From contig NZ_FWXV01000003.1 in assembly GCF_900176515.1 (NCBI RefSeq), positions 310,001 to 374,000 on the forward strand: a stretch of 64,000 nucleotides of DNA. The letters are read 5' to 3'. This DNA is from Kibdelosporangium aridum (GTDB lineage Bacteria; Actinomycetota; Actinomycetes; Mycobacteriales; Pseudonocardiaceae). Positions 16,211 through 25,226 of the stretch are shown here, piece by piece. A model generated the notes under the pieces. That model was not told the origin of the DNA. It searched no databases and saw nothing but the letters and a program-made list of their open reading frames with translations. The position numbers and the translations under genes are program-made. Numbering within the stretch: position 1 is the first letter of the stretch; every line of letters begins with the position of its first letter.

Positions 16211-17103
16211 CGTCGCACCAGTCCTATCGCGCCCACCAGGCTTCTGGCCCCGCCGCCGAAGGGCAACGTCGCCACGAGTCCTTCTCGTTGTTCTGCATCC
16301 ATCGCCACGCCGCTGGCCAGGACTTCCTGACGTGCCGTTGCCACTCTTCGGTGGTCCGCAGCGACAAGTCGGATTGCGACTTCGCTTGGCGGGCCGTCGC
16401 CCCTCACTGACACGTACGAGATATCTGCTGAGCTTGCGGCAGTTGCCTGCAGAATGCGCTGCCAGTCCGACACGTTCGCGGTCAGGCAGCAGTATGAAGC
16501 ACCGGACGACTTGAGGTCGCCGACTGAAGCGAACATTGTGGACAGTTCCACACTGCTGAGCGGGGCCGCGGGCAGGCTCCGGTCGCTCAAACGAACTTGG
16601 AGGCGTGCGATGGCGGCGACCAGGGCCGCACGGGCGCCTTCCGCCCCTCCGCCTCTCTCCTTCACCGCTGTCTGCGCCCACATCGGTTCGTGGCGCAGGA
16701 CTATCCACACGCGACGGCTCAGGCCCCGGAACTGTTCAATGAGGACTTGAGCTCCGGCGAGCTCTGACGGGTCGTCAGCGACGAACGAGGCCAAGTCCGC
16801 CAGCTGCAGGCGCACAGGTGCTCCGGTGTCGATCTCCAGCGCCGCCGCGAAACCTTGGCCGTCGCCCACCACCCCGACGGCCGGTCCGTTCCGGTTCGCG
16901 CTGTTGATCACTCGTGGGACGGACACCGGTTCTTCTCTGCCCAGCCAGGCGATCACCCGTTTGTCCACTTTGAGCAACGTAAGGACGAGCACCACAACGC
17001 CTAGGCCCAGCAAGGTCCACCCGATCGGATTACGCAGGACCGCACCCGCGACCATCGCGCCAATCCCTGCCTCGATCGCCACTATCCGCCCTCTGGCGTA
17101 CAT
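16207..17103 (-). CDS. eccE: Type VII secretion protein EccE
   Basis: A membrane-core component that sits at the outside of the ESX complex. Two N-terminal membrane helices are typical (VAIEAGIGAMVAGAVLRNPI and GWTLLGLGVVVLVLTLL, about residues 7-45). The conserved EccE-like soluble domain follows (GPAVGVVGDGQGFAAALEID, SRRVWIVLRHEPMWAQTAV, AARAALVAAIARLQVRLSD). The length is 298 aa. ATG 17103 is chosen because it begins right at the first helix and has a GGTGGTGAG ribosome site. It is divergent from eccB, with about 70 bp between the starts. Confidence 0.88.
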   Translation of the reverse strand: MYARGRIVAIEAGIGAMVAGAVLRNPIGWTLLGLGVVVLVLTLLKVDKRVIAWLGREEPVSVPRVINSANRNGPAVGVVGDGQGFAAALEIDTGAPVRLQLADLASFVADDPSELAGAQVLIEQFRGLSRRVWIVLRHEPMWAQTAVKERGGGAEGARAALVAAIARLQVRLSDRSLPAAPLSSVELSTMFASVGDLKSSGASYCCLTANVSDWQRILQATAASSADISYVSVRGDGPPSEVAIRLVAADHRRVATARQEVLASGVAMDAEQREGLVATLPFGGGARSLVGAIGLVRR

Positions 17104-17174
17104 CTGCTCACCACCAAGTGGACAGTTACAGTGAATCTGCGGATCCAGTATCGCAGGGAAGGGGCCTGGAGGCG

Positions 17175-18548
17175 GTGGCAAGCACACGGGACCAGCTCGA
17201 GGCCTACACATACGAGGGACGCCGTCAGGTCACCAGCCTGATGGTCGGCTCGGACGAGGCGATCGCCGACCCGCGGCGACGCATCAACCGCGTGACCATC
17301 GGCAGCGTCGTGATCGCGATTCTGGTGATGGCCGGCTTCGGCATCGCGGGATTCCTCGGCGGCGGACGTGGTCCCGAGCTTCCCGAGTCGGGAGCCGTGC
17401 TGCTCAAGGGTTCTGGTGACCGCTACGTCGTTGTGGACGGTCGCGTGCATCCGGCGCTCAACCTGGCTTCCGCTCTTCTCACCGGCGGTGGCACTCTCAC
17501 CGAGGTACGTCAGCGCGCACTGGACACCAAACCCCGTGGCCTTCCGATTGGCATCCCTGGCGCACCGGATGCCTTGCCCACCAAGGAACAGCTGACCAAC
17601 GGCCCGTGGACGATGTGCGTGGTTCCATCGCAATCGACGTCTGTGCCGCCTGCTGTGACGCTCGTGATCGGCGATCCCGCACCCGCGGAAGGAGTTCTCG
17701 GCAAGAACGCGGGGACCATCGTGCAAGACCCGGCCCAGCAGCATTGGCTCATCGCGCACGGCCGCCGGTTCAAGTTCACCGGTAACAGCCAGGTTGTGCT
17801 TGGGCTGCAACGGGCTTCCGCGGCACGTATCCCCGCCGAGGCGCTGAACACCATCCCGCAGGGGCCGGATCTCGCGGAGCCGCCATTGCCGGACGGCCGG
17901 GATCGCGCACCCTCGTTCACGTTGCCGGTGAGCGCGGCCACCGGTGATGTCGCCGAGGCCGATGGGCAGCATTTCGTGGTGCAGTCCGACGGGCTCAGCC
18001 CGATCTCGGAACCGGCCTTCCTGCTGCTGGCCGCAGGCGGAAGCCGCAAGTTGACGCTGCCGTCCGCCGCGGTGTTCTCAGCGCCACAGTCCAAGCGTCC
18101 CGTGCCGGATCAGCGCGGCTGGCCCGACGAAGTGCCTGAGGTGACTGACCTTGAACGAGAGCATCCGCTGTGCGTCAGCACCACACCCGGCGAGCCCGCT
18201 GGCGACGCGGCGTGGCAGGTCCGGGTCAGCGCTCCGCCGAGCGTGCCCCGTCGCACTCCGGTTGGTAGCAAGAGCGGCGACGTGCCCGGTATTGTGTCCG
18301 AAGTGGTCATCGCACCCGGGTCCGGTGCCTTGGTCAAAGGCGCGTCTGCCGCAGGCCAGGACGGTGTCTACACGCTCGTCACAGACGCCGGCCAACGGTA
18401 TCCAGTGCCCACAGAGGACGCTGTACGCAGGCTCCGGTACGACCCAGCCGCAGCCAAGAACGTCCCATGGCCGTTCGTGTCGCTGCTCCCGGTCGGCCCG
18501 GTCCTCGACCCGGTCGAAGCGGCCAAGGAATTCACCGGAACGAGTTAA
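17175..18548 (+). CDS. eccB: Type VII secretion protein EccB
   Basis: A core ESX membrane component with a large extracytoplasmic domain. The N-terminus has the hallmark ASTRDQLEAYTYEGRRQVTS and then one membrane helix (VTIGSVVIAILVMAGFGIAG, about residues 39-58). EccB repeats follow (GAVLLKGSGDRYVVVDGRVHPALNLASA, ending around residue 105). Cysteines in WTMCVVPS and HPLCVSTT are the usual EccB disulfide pair. The length is 457 aa. GTG 17175 is chosen because known EccBs begin at xASTRDQ; the upstream in-frame GTG at 17118 would add 19 non-conserved residues. A TACAGT hexamer at 17127 may be its -10. Confidence 0.92.
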   Translation: MASTRDQLEAYTYEGRRQVTSLMVGSDEAIADPRRRINRVTIGSVVIAILVMAGFGIAGFLGGGRGPELPESGAVLLKGSGDRYVVVDGRVHPALNLASALLTGGGTLTEVRQRALDTKPRGLPIGIPGAPDALPTKEQLTNGPWTMCVVPSQSTSVPPAVTLVIGDPAPAEGVLGKNAGTIVQDPAQQHWLIAHGRRFKFTGNSQVVLGLQRASAARIPAEALNTIPQGPDLAEPPLPDGRDRAPSFTLPVSAATGDVAEADGQHFVVQSDGLSPISEPAFLLLAAGGSRKLTLPSAAVFSAPQSKRPVPDQRGWPDEVPEVTDLEREHPLCVSTTPGEPAGDAAWQVRVSAPPSVPRRTPVGSKSGDVPGIVSEVVIAPGSGALVKGASAAGQDGVYTLVTDAGQRYPVPTEDAVRRLRYDPAAAKNVPWPFVSLLPVGPVLDPVEAAKEFTGTS

Positions 18549-19639
18549 TTCCCCGGCCACGTCATGATCTTGGGCTCCAGCTCGCCCGGCAGGGTCGCGA
18601 CCTTGCTCACCGTTCCATCGCTCCCCACCCGGGCGATCACCACAGCGTCCGAGGAGATCCGCACAGCCACCACAATCGCGCGCCCCAGAACACGGACACC
18701 ATAAACGGCACCGGTGTTGGTGCCGAAAGCGCTGCCGAGATCGCGGGCAAGTTGCGCGGTCGTCACGGGAGACCGATACAACTCCGCCGTCACCCCATCA
18801 GGGCTGAACGACCGCGCCTCGAACCAGGCGATGCGCTTCGAACCCGGATCGGACACGTCCTCGCCCAACGCCACAGCGAGATCGCTTGGGTCGATCCACC
18901 CGGCTCGGCCGGTCGCGTCGAGCAACACGCTGCTGCCCTGGATCTTCTTGGCCGGTGGCAAGACCTCGGCCCGGGTCAGCCGCTTGCCGTCGGTCTGCGC
19001 CCAGCCGCTGAGCCCGCCGAGGCGCAACGGGACACCGGTCGCGGTCGCCCAGCCGACAGTCCCATCGGTATGAACCGCTGGAGTGCCTGGCGAAGTGGCG
19101 GAACTGATCGGATCGCACTTGTCGATCGAGGCATCCCGTGTGGGCAGCAGACACCAAGCGGACGCTCGCATGTAGACATCAGCGTCCGGTGACCCGCCGT
19201 TGGTCGGACGCTTCGCCAGCAACACCCGGTCATCGCCGGGCAGGGCGGCAGGTGCCCACTCCGCGCCACCGACCTTGGTCGTCCGGAAGTCCGCCAGTTC
19301 GACGACGCCTTGACTGTCCACAATCGACCGAGTACTCGGGTCGAACGGGGGCACCACCACTGAGGCCGCTGGAATGGTCGACGAGCCGTACGTCTGGCCT
19401 TCTGCCTGCAGCGGGACGGACGCGTAGCCTCCTGCTCCTCGGGACACGGCACACCGCGTACGCATTTCACCCGTACGCACGTCGACCAGAAACACCTCAT
19501 CGGGGTCTTGCAACACCGCCGACGAGGTGTCCAAGGGCCACGAGCAGCCCGCGGGCCGGGATGGCGGGTCTTCCGATGTACAGCCAGCGAGCACCAGCGC
19601 GATTGAGACCACCGAACAGGTTAATTGCCGTGATCGCAA
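18545..19639 (-). CDS. Lipoprotein in the ESX locus, unknown function
   Basis: A 364-aa exported lipoprotein. The signal peptide ends in the lipobox LVLAGC (Cys about residue 20). The mature part is beta-rich, with short strands and repeated DG/TG turns (FLVDVRTGEMRTRC, HTDGTVGWATATGVPLRLGG, VIARVGSDGTVSKVATLPGE) that suggest a propeller-like or PQQ-like fold. Extra cysteines near residues 32, 63, 161 and 173 could form two disulfides. The start is TTG with AAAGGCGG just upstream. It is convergent with eccB (4-bp overlap) and divergent from the 870-aa gene. A role in the extracytoplasmic part of type VII secretion is inferred from position. Confidence 0.78.
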   Translation of the reverse strand: MRSRQLTCSVVSIALVLAGCTSEDPPSRPAGCSWPLDTSSAVLQDPDEVFLVDVRTGEMRTRCAVSRGAGGYASVPLQAEGQTYGSSTIPAASVVVPPFDPSTRSIVDSQGVVELADFRTTKVGGAEWAPAALPGDDRVLLAKRPTNGGSPDADVYMRASAWCLLPTRDASIDKCDPISSATSPGTPAVHTDGTVGWATATGVPLRLGGLSGWAQTDGKRLTRAEVLPPAKKIQGSSVLLDATGRAGWIDPSDLAVALGEDVSDPGSKRIAWFEARSFSPDGVTAELYRSPVTTAQLARDLGSAFGTNTGAVYGVRVLGRAIVVAVRISSDAVVIARVGSDGTVSKVATLPGELEPKIMTWPGN

Positions 19640-19701
19640 CTGGCCGCCTTTCGTCGGGTGTGCCTATTCTGCCATTGGATTGACTCATCAGGGGGCGACA
19701 C

Positions 19702-22314
19702 ATGAGTTTTTCATACGAACAGCTCGCCGCGAAAGCAGGCGTCGACCCATGGAAGCTGCGGGACAAGCTCACCGCGGGCAATCCGGCCGAGATCACCAAC
19801 CTGGCCAAGACGTTCGCCGATGCCAGCGGTGAGGCGCGACTGTCGACCGACCTGGCCAAGGAAGCGTCCGAACTCACCGCACAGGGCTACACAGTGGACA
19901 ACAGCCCGGTGCACGATCCGGCGAAACACGTTCAGGACACCAAGAAGCTGCTCGGTGACGGCGGCGAGAAGATGGGGAAGATCGCCAGAATCCTCGACTC
20001 CATCTCCGATGAGCTGGAATCGAGGATCGGCCACGCGAAATCCGGTGTGTCCACGCTGGAGGGCGAGATCAGGACCATCCAGAGCCAGTGGGGAGAGTTC
20101 TGGCGCAAGAACCACAACATGATGGACAGCAACGACCGCGAAGCCAGTCTGAAGACCTATGTCGACCAGGCGGTCGGCCGGGTCAGGGAGCACGGCAACG
20201 CCCTCAAAACCTCGGTCGACAGCTACGAGACCACGCTCGCCACGCACCTGAAGTCCATGGCGGACTTGGGTTACACCCCGCCGGACAACGTGGACGAAGG
20301 CCCGGGGGACGTCAACATCAGCGTCGACGCGGCGAACGCCGACGGCCAGCGGACCAAGGATGGCCTGGGCAAGCAGCCGCCGAGCGCCGAAGGTGTTGAC
20401 GCGATCCAGGACGGCTCGAGCACGATCGCCCTGCTCAACGCGAAGGTCGCCGCGGGTCACCAGCTCACCGAGGCCGAACGCGCGTACATGAACGCGTGGT
20501 ACGACAAGGTCGGCGCGGACGACCTGTCGAAGATCCCCAAGTACGTCAACGATGCCGCGCCGGGCCGCACGCGCGAGGTGGTCAGCCCGATCGCCGACGG
20601 CATCATGAACCTGTCCAAACCGTACACAGCCCCGACAGGCGACACGGTTGTCCCGACGAAGGACAACATGCCCAAGGCTGTGCGCGAACTGATGGACACC
20701 CCGATCGGCCACCGCGACGAGCACACCGGCCTGCTCTGGCCGGACAAGGAACTGTCCAGCTCCAAGGACATGAAGGTGGACGGGCTGAACCGGTGGAACG
20801 GGTTCGCCGACCTGATGGAGACGTCCACTGTAGATGGCGGGACCGAGTTCACCAAGCAGCTCGGCACCGAGGCGATCCGGGTCAAGCAGGACCTCAACGC
20901 GATCTCGGCGAACGCCACCGACGCACTGCGGTACGGCATGTCCAGCCCGGAACAGTACGAGAAACTCAAGCAACAGACCGCGGACACGGGCGCCAGCGAC
21001 ATGCTGAAGGTCGTCGGCCGCAACGAGGACGCCTCGGCACAGCTGTTGCTGGACAAGAACTCCCGGCAAGCCCTGATGGGCCTGAACTGGCGCGACGAGG
21101 GCGGCGCGGCGGCGGTGATCCACGGTGGCACCGACCGCGATCCCAAGGACGGAGGCGGCGGCGAAGCCCAAGCCAAGGCCGCGCTGGAAGTGATCAAGGA
21201 GGTCGGCAGCGACCGCGACGGTTACCTGCACCGCATGGGCGAAGGCGTCGAGGACGCGGTGAAAGACGTTGGCGTGCAGTACATGGACGCGTTCGCCCGT
21301 GACCCCGCCGGTGAATCGCGGTACCGCGGTGACCTGACCGACCCGCTCGGCCGCAAGATCGGCCACGGCTTCGAGCTCTCCGGCCGGGACCGGGACCTGT
21401 TCCTGCAGTTCATGTCCGGCACCGGCGACGACGACGCGACCGACTTCCACACCAAGGCAACCGCGTACAACCAGGTCATGTTGACCGAAGCGTTCAAGCA
21501 CGGCGATCCGGCGCAGGTGAACGAAGCGCTGAAGCAGGCGGGCAGGCTGGACGGCGCGATCACGCAGGCCAACTTCGACTACACCTACGACGTGACCGAC
21601 GCCAAGGACAAGGAAGCCGCGGCCGCGCATCGGGCTGAGTCCATGCGCAACACGGCGATCAAGACCGGTATCTCGGTGGCCGGCACCCTGGTGGCGGCTG
21701 GGGTCACCATCGGCACGGCTGGTACGGGCGCGGTGCTGATCGGCCCGACCGTCAGCGTGACGAACGCGCTCGTCAACGGTGGCGCGAACTTCGCTTTCAT
21801 GGACGACCCCGCGCCAGCGGCCGAACTGCCCGGGAAACGCGACGAACTGTTCCGCGACGACCGTTCCTCGTACGGATCCCGCCGCGACTTGCTCATCACC
21901 AGTGCGGCGATCAACGCCGGTGTCATCGATCCCAACGATCTGCCGGCTGGGCTCACCACGCGCGACGCCGACGGAAACGTGGTCCTGCGAACGCCGGGCG
22001 ATCTGGACGGCAGCGAAGAAAAGAAGAACCTCAGCACGGCATCACACCGCGCGGTCAACGCGTACGAAGCGGCCCATCAAACCAAGACAGACAGCGGAGA
22101 CGTCGACACTCCGTCCTACGACACCGAACGCAACAACACGGCGTCCGGAGCACGCGACAAGGACACGCCACGAAACTCGCCGTGGAGCAACGCGGACAGC
22201 GCCCGGGTTCTGCTCTATGGCGACAACGTGTCCAAAGACGGCAAGGTCGACCGGATGTTCGAGGACCGGGTGCCGTCCGAGACGGGCAACTACTACTCGC
22301 GCAACCGGAAGTGA
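19702..22314 (+). CDS. 870-aa ESX-associated protein, candidate type VII substrate
   Basis: A large, mostly helical protein. The N-terminal 200 residues form long helices with a W-x-x-F-W element (IQSQWGEFWRKNHNMM, about residues 128-143) reminiscent of the WXG turn. The middle (about 230-600) is hydrophilic with helical-repeat character (LTEAERAYMNAWYDKVGADD, GLNWRDEGGAAAVIHGG) and resembles the mycobacterial TPR-repeat-region proteins found at ESX loci. A hydrophobic glycine-rich stretch (TGISVAGTLVAAGVTIGTAG) lies near residues 650-690, followed by a polar tail. A good ribosome site (GGGGG, 6-nt spacer) precedes ATG 19702. The function is unknown; substrate or effector with membrane-active segment is the best reading. 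Confidence 0.8.
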   Translation: MSFSYEQLAAKAGVDPWKLRDKLTAGNPAEITNLAKTFADASGEARLSTDLAKEASELTAQGYTVDNSPVHDPAKHVQDTKKLLGDGGEKMGKIARILDSISDELESRIGHAKSGVSTLEGEIRTIQSQWGEFWRKNHNMMDSNDREASLKTYVDQAVGRVREHGNALKTSVDSYETTLATHLKSMADLGYTPPDNVDEGPGDVNISVDAANADGQRTKDGLGKQPPSAEGVDAIQDGSSTIALLNAKVAAGHQLTEAERAYMNAWYDKVGADDLSKIPKYVNDAAPGRTREVVSPIADGIMNLSKPYTAPTGDTVVPTKDNMPKAVRELMDTPIGHRDEHTGLLWPDKELSSSKDMKVDGLNRWNGFADLMETSTVDGGTEFTKQLGTEAIRVKQDLNAISANATDALRYGMSSPEQYEKLKQQTADTGASDMLKVVGRNEDASAQLLLDKNSRQALMGLNWRDEGGAAAVIHGGTDRDPKDGGGGEAQAKAALEVIKEVGSDRDGYLHRMGEGVEDAVKDVGVQYMDAFARDPAGESRYRGDLTDPLGRKIGHGFELSGRDRDLFLQFMSGTGDDDATDFHTKATAYNQVMLTEAFKHGDPAQVNEALKQAGRLDGAITQANFDYTYDVTDAKDKEAAAAHRAESMRNTAIKTGISVAGTLVAAGVTIGTAGTGAVLIGPTVSVTNALVNGGANFAFMDDPAPAAELPGKRDELFRDDRSSYGSRRDLLITSAAINAGVIDPNDLPAGLTTRDADGNVVLRTPGDLDGSEEKKNLSTASHRAVNAYEAAHQTKTDSGDVDTPSYDTERNNTASGARDKDTPRNSPWSNADSARVLLYGDNVSKDGKVDRMFEDRVPSETGNYYSRNRK

Positions 22315-22315
22315 G

Positions 22316-22651
22316 CTATCTCGGCATGCTCTGGCGTGCCGCGGCCGTGGTCTGCTCGTCCGCCTGACGGGCGAGCTCCGCGGCGGCCAGCGACCGGCTG
22401 GCCAGGTCCTCCAGGTCGATGCCTGCCTTGGTCAGCTCGCTCTCCAGGCCGGAGAACAGGGTGTTCAGCCGGGCGGCGGCTTGCTGCGCGCCGGCGATCC
22501 TGCCGAACGCCTCCACCGGCATCAGCCCTTGCTGCAGCTCCATCACGAGCTGGTCCTTCTTCTGCTCACGCAGCCGGCTCGCGGCCTGTTCCAGCAACTC
22601 GGCGTCGAACACCTGGCGGTCTCCGGCGCCCCAGCCGTACGCGTCACCCAT
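22316..22651 (-). CDS. Small helical ESX-linked protein
   Basis: A 111-aa protein, WXG100 in size but without a WXG motif. Two predicted long helices (DAELLEQAASRLREQKKDQL and AARLNTLFSGLESELTKAG) give a helical-hairpin shape. The C-terminus is Ala/Glu/Gln-rich. It begins a minus-strand gene run together with the lipoprotein at 22665, the small protein at 23263 and the PPE-like protein at 23598. GGAG lies about 9 nt before the ATG. It is probably a secreted partner or chaperone; no specific family was recognised. Confidence 0.75.
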   Translation of the reverse strand: MGDAYGWGAGDRQVFDAELLEQAASRLREQKKDQLVMELQQGLMPVEAFGRIAGAQQAAARLNTLFSGLESELTKAGIDLEDLASRSLAAAELARQADEQTTAAARQSMPR

Positions 22652-22664
22652 CTTTGCATCTCCT

Positions 22665-23228
22665 TCAACTCTGGATCGCTCCGCATGACTCGGCGAAGTT
22701 GTCCCGCGCGTCGCGCAGTTTGCGGTCCACCTCCAGGACCTTGGCTTCGTTTTTCGTCCTGGCGACTTCGAGTTCCTCCTCGACGGCGGCGAGGAACGCG
22801 TCCAGGTCCTTGATGACCACGTGGTTCTCCGGGACGCCTGCCTGGATCAGCAGCGGTCGCTGACGCATCGGCCCTTCCTTGAAGTCGGGGGCGACGCGCA
22901 CGGTCTCCTCCCAGCTCCGGTCCGGGACAGGTTGGTTGTTCTGCACGTACGCCGTGGCGACGCCGTGCCAGCCGACGACCGCGCTGTGCATCGAGAACTG
23001 GGCCTGGCGGCACAGCGTTGGCGCGATCTTCTTGCCGCCAGGCAAAGGCTCGATCTGGCGTGGTACCCGGCTCGTCGTAGGCGGAACCGTGGTCGTTGTG
23101 GTCGTTGTGGTCGTTGTCGGGGCTGGTGGGGGCGTGGTCGTGGGCTGGGTCGCTGGGGGCTCGGACGTGCAGCCCGCGAGCACGCACGCGGACAGAACGG
23201 CGATGATCTTGGACGCCCGGTGAGTCAT
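22665..23228 (-). CDS. Lipoprotein with Thr/Pro-rich stalk
   Basis: A 187-aa exported lipoprotein. The signal peptide (MTHRASKIIAVLSACVLAGC) ends in the lipobox VLAGC. A threonine/proline stalk of about 35 residues with a run of ten Thr follows, then a folded domain (LCRQAQFSMHSAVVGWHGVA, VPENHVVIKDLDAFLAAVEE) ending in a coiled stretch and a cysteine. ATG 23228 is chosen over 23252 because it gives a normal signal peptide. The stalk would hold the domain away from the membrane. Its place between small helical proteins of the ESX locus suggests a surface role in that system. Confidence 0.78.
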   Translation of the reverse strand: MTHRASKIIAVLSACVLAGCTSEPPATQPTTTPPPAPTTTTTTTTTTVPPTTSRVPRQIEPLPGGKKIAPTLCRQAQFSMHSAVVGWHGVATAYVQNNQPVPDRSWEETVRVAPDFKEGPMRQRPLLIQAGVPENHVVIKDLDAFLAAVEEELEVARTKNEAKVLEVDRKLRDARDNFAESCGAIQS

Positions 23229-23262
23229 GTGCCCCAGCATGTCAGTGATCACCCGCCGTGAC

Positions 23263-23595
23263 TCACATCCTGTTGGCGATGTCGTTCACCACTGCCTGAT
23301 TGGCCACTTGTGTTGTGCTGGCCGTGAGGTCGTCACCGGCGTTGGCGACCGCGTCGGCGCGTGCGGCCTTGTTGTCACGGCCTTGTCCCGCTGAACGGGC
23401 ACCCTTCGCCTGGTCCTGCTGGGCTTGGGTGAGCGCACCGGCGAAGGAGGCGGCAATCGGGACGTCACCGAACGGGCTGGCGGAGACCTGAGCTCCCCGG
23501 AGCTTGTTCGACGCCTCCTCGGCCGAGTCGGCCGACTGCTTGCTGCGTCTGGCGCCGTCGCGGAGTTCACCGGTGTTGTACTTCATGTCGGACAC
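23263..23595 (-). CDS. Small ESX-type protein (EspC/WXG100-like)
   Basis: A 110-aa helical protein starting at GTG 23595 with GGAGG 8 nt upstream. The longer frame back to 23733 lies inside the PPE-like gene and is rejected. The sequence (SDMKYNTGELRDGARRSKQS, then AFAGALTQ-like ASFAGALTQAQQDQ) has the two-helix layout and Ala/Gln/Ser-rich composition of EspC-type and WXG100-type substrates. A canonical WXG turn is missing; the turn region reads SASPFGDVPIAASF. It lies 2 bp downstream of the PPE-like gene, so the pair probably forms a secreted heterodimer, by analogy with PE-PPE pairs. Confidence 0.78.
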   Translation of the reverse strand: MSDMKYNTGELRDGARRSKQSADSAEEASNKLRGAQVSASPFGDVPIAASFAGALTQAQQDQAKGARSAGQGRDNKAARADAVANAGDDLTASTTQVANQAVVNDIANRM

Positions 23596-23597
23596 CG

Positions 23598-24905
23598 CTA
23601 GTTCTCCTCCCCCAGGACGCCTCGGGTTGCGGGCTGACCGCTCGACCACACGTCGTCCTCGACCATCCACTCCGGACGGTCGGCCGGCTTGCGTTTCTCC
23701 TCCTCTGTTCCACCACGGGAACCGGGCGCCCACGTGCTCGACGGCTCGGTGAGATAACGGGCACGGGTCCGGCGCGCGCCGCCGGCCTCGGCCCCGACAC
23801 CACCCGCCTGCATCGGCGGTACGAACGGGCGGCCACCTTGTGCGGCCTCCCGCAAGCCCAACTGTTGCGCCGCGTACGCCTTGGCGGCCATGTCGTTGGC
23901 TGCCTTGGCACCGAGCTGCGCGACTGCCGGGTTCATCGCAGCGAGGCTAGGCGGAACCGCGCCGCCGTACAGGCTGCCCACCGCGCCACTGGTCATCAGG
24001 GCGGGGGTCACGCCGCCGAAGCCACCGAGCAGGCCGCCCGTGGTGCTCACGCCGCCTTCCAGTCCTTCGAGGCGGGAGGCGTACTGGGTCACGTCCCCGA
24101 ACGGTTGGCCGGTGACCGGGTCGATCCACTTCCCGCTGACCGGGTCGAATTCCCGGCCGCTGCCCGGGTCGACGAGGAATCCGGTGGTCGGGTCCTTCAC
24201 CCAGCCCTGGAAGTCGCCGCCCTCCTTACCGACCACTGAGGACTCCGGGAAATCGGTCCGCCCGGGGTCGGGTACGTGCTTGCTGTCGGTGCCAGGCCGG
24301 TCTGTGCCTGTGGTTCCGGTCGGGTCGCCGCCTGTTGTGGCCGTCGGCACGCCTGTGGTGCCGGTCGTGCCAGACGACGTGCTGGACGTCGTCGTGGTGC
24401 CGGTGCCGCCATTGGTCGCCGGAACCGGTGGCACGTCACCAGGATTGAACGCCGTGTACGCCTGCGACCACTTGTCGATCTCGCCGCTCAGCACCTCGGC
24501 CGCCTGCTCCTCGGCCCGTTTGATCGCCGCCATCCTGGAGCCGCTCAACGCGTCCTCGGGGCCGACGATCTGGTTGACCCGGGTGTTGAACTCGTGTTCC
24601 TGCTTGGATTTCGTCCACTGCGCGGCCGTGCCCACCTCACCGGCGTTCGACAGCCCGGCCGCGACCGTGTCGGCCTGTTTCGCGATGGTCTCCAACCAGG
24701 TCGCGATGGGCACGGCTCGGGCACCGAAGTTCTGGTACGGCGCGCCGTACTGGGCCGTGACCTCGTCGGCGGTGCCCTTGGTGTGGGACGCCGCCGCACG
24801 GCACGCCGCAGCGAAGTTGCGCCAGGCATTTCCGACCGTGCGCAACGAATATGGCTGGCCGCTCTCCAGAATGTCGCAGGCCTCGGAATAGGAGTACTTC
24901 GCCAT
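23598..24905 (-). CDS. PPE-like type VII secretion substrate
   Basis: A 435-aa protein. The N-terminal 170 residues are helical (ACDILESGQPYSLRTVGNAW, WLETIAKQADTVAAGLSNAG) and match the actinobacterial PPE/WXG-like substrate domain. A Thr/Gly-rich low-complexity linker (about residues 170-215) and a region with repeated DP-x-TG-x turns (VKDPTTGFLVDPGSG, FDPVSGKWIDPVTGQPF) follow. A Gly/Ala-rich part and a conserved acidic tail (YLTEPSSTWAPGSRGGTEEE, PEWMVEDDVW) end the protein. This tail is common in PPE-like proteins of Pseudonocardiales. AAGGGGG precedes the ATG. It is likely exported by the adjacent ESX machine. Confidence 0.85.
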   Translation of the reverse strand: MAKYSYSEACDILESGQPYSLRTVGNAWRNFAAACRAAASHTKGTADEVTAQYGAPYQNFGARAVPIATWLETIAKQADTVAAGLSNAGEVGTAAQWTKSKQEHEFNTRVNQIVGPEDALSGSRMAAIKRAEEQAAEVLSGEIDKWSQAYTAFNPGDVPPVPATNGGTGTTTTSSTSSGTTGTTGVPTATTGGDPTGTTGTDRPGTDSKHVPDPGRTDFPESSVVGKEGGDFQGWVKDPTTGFLVDPGSGREFDPVSGKWIDPVTGQPFGDVTQYASRLEGLEGGVSTTGGLLGGFGGVTPALMTSGAVGSLYGGAVPPSLAAMNPAVAQLGAKAANDMAAKAYAAQQLGLREAAQGGRPFVPPMQAGGVGAEAGGARRTRARYLTEPSSTWAPGSRGGTEEEKRKPADRPEWMVEDDVWSSGQPATRGVLGEEN

Positions 24906-24923
24906 CGTGCCCCCTTGGACGCC

Positions 24924-25217
24924 TCAGCCGCGAATGACCCTGCTCATCTGCTGATTGGTGTCGACCGCGATATTGCCGACATTGCGGACCGCGTTCATCT
25001 GGCTCTGCAGCTGCCCGGTGTATTGCTGGGTTTTCTGGTGGTATTGGTTGCTGCGCTCGTCCAGCGACGATCCGGTCAGCGCGTCAAGTGCTTCGGAGAC
25101 CGTCGCGGACAGCTTGCCGCGCACGCCTTCCCAGACGCGGTCCCATTCCTGCTGGCTGCCCTGTGTCGCCTGGGCGATCCGCGCGATGTCCTCGTTCTTG
25201 AACTCGATGTACGTCAT
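24924..25217 (-). CDS. WXG100-family (ESAT-6-like) secreted protein
   Basis: A 97-aa protein with the defining W-x-G turn at residues 29-31 (EWDRVWEGVRGKL) between two helices. Length, helix-turn-helix layout and position next to eccC make it a canonical WXG100 substrate. It lies 9 bp downstream of the second small protein at 25227, its likely heterodimer partner. The C-terminus (AVDTNQQMSRVIRG) is polar and could carry the export signal recognised by EccC; a strict YxxxD motif is not seen. Confidence 0.92.
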   Translation of the reverse strand: MTYIEFKNEDIARIAQATQGSQQEWDRVWEGVRGKLSATVSEALDALTGSSLDERSNQYHQKTQQYTGQLQSQMNAVRNVGNIAVDTNQQMSRVIRG

Positions 25218-25226
25218 GCCGGTGCC

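Noticed and set aside
16211..16708. Extended N-terminus for the gene ending at 15611
   Set aside because: The extension is an out-of-frame copy of eccE DNA with Arg-rich shadow sequence, and GTG 16210 couples to the eccE stop.
19711..21630. A 639-codon open frame opposite the 870-aa ESX-linked gene
   Set aside because: It is antisense to a well-supported gene, has shadow composition rich in Arg, Val, Gly and His, and no recognisable domain. Long antisense frames are normal in DNA of this GC content.
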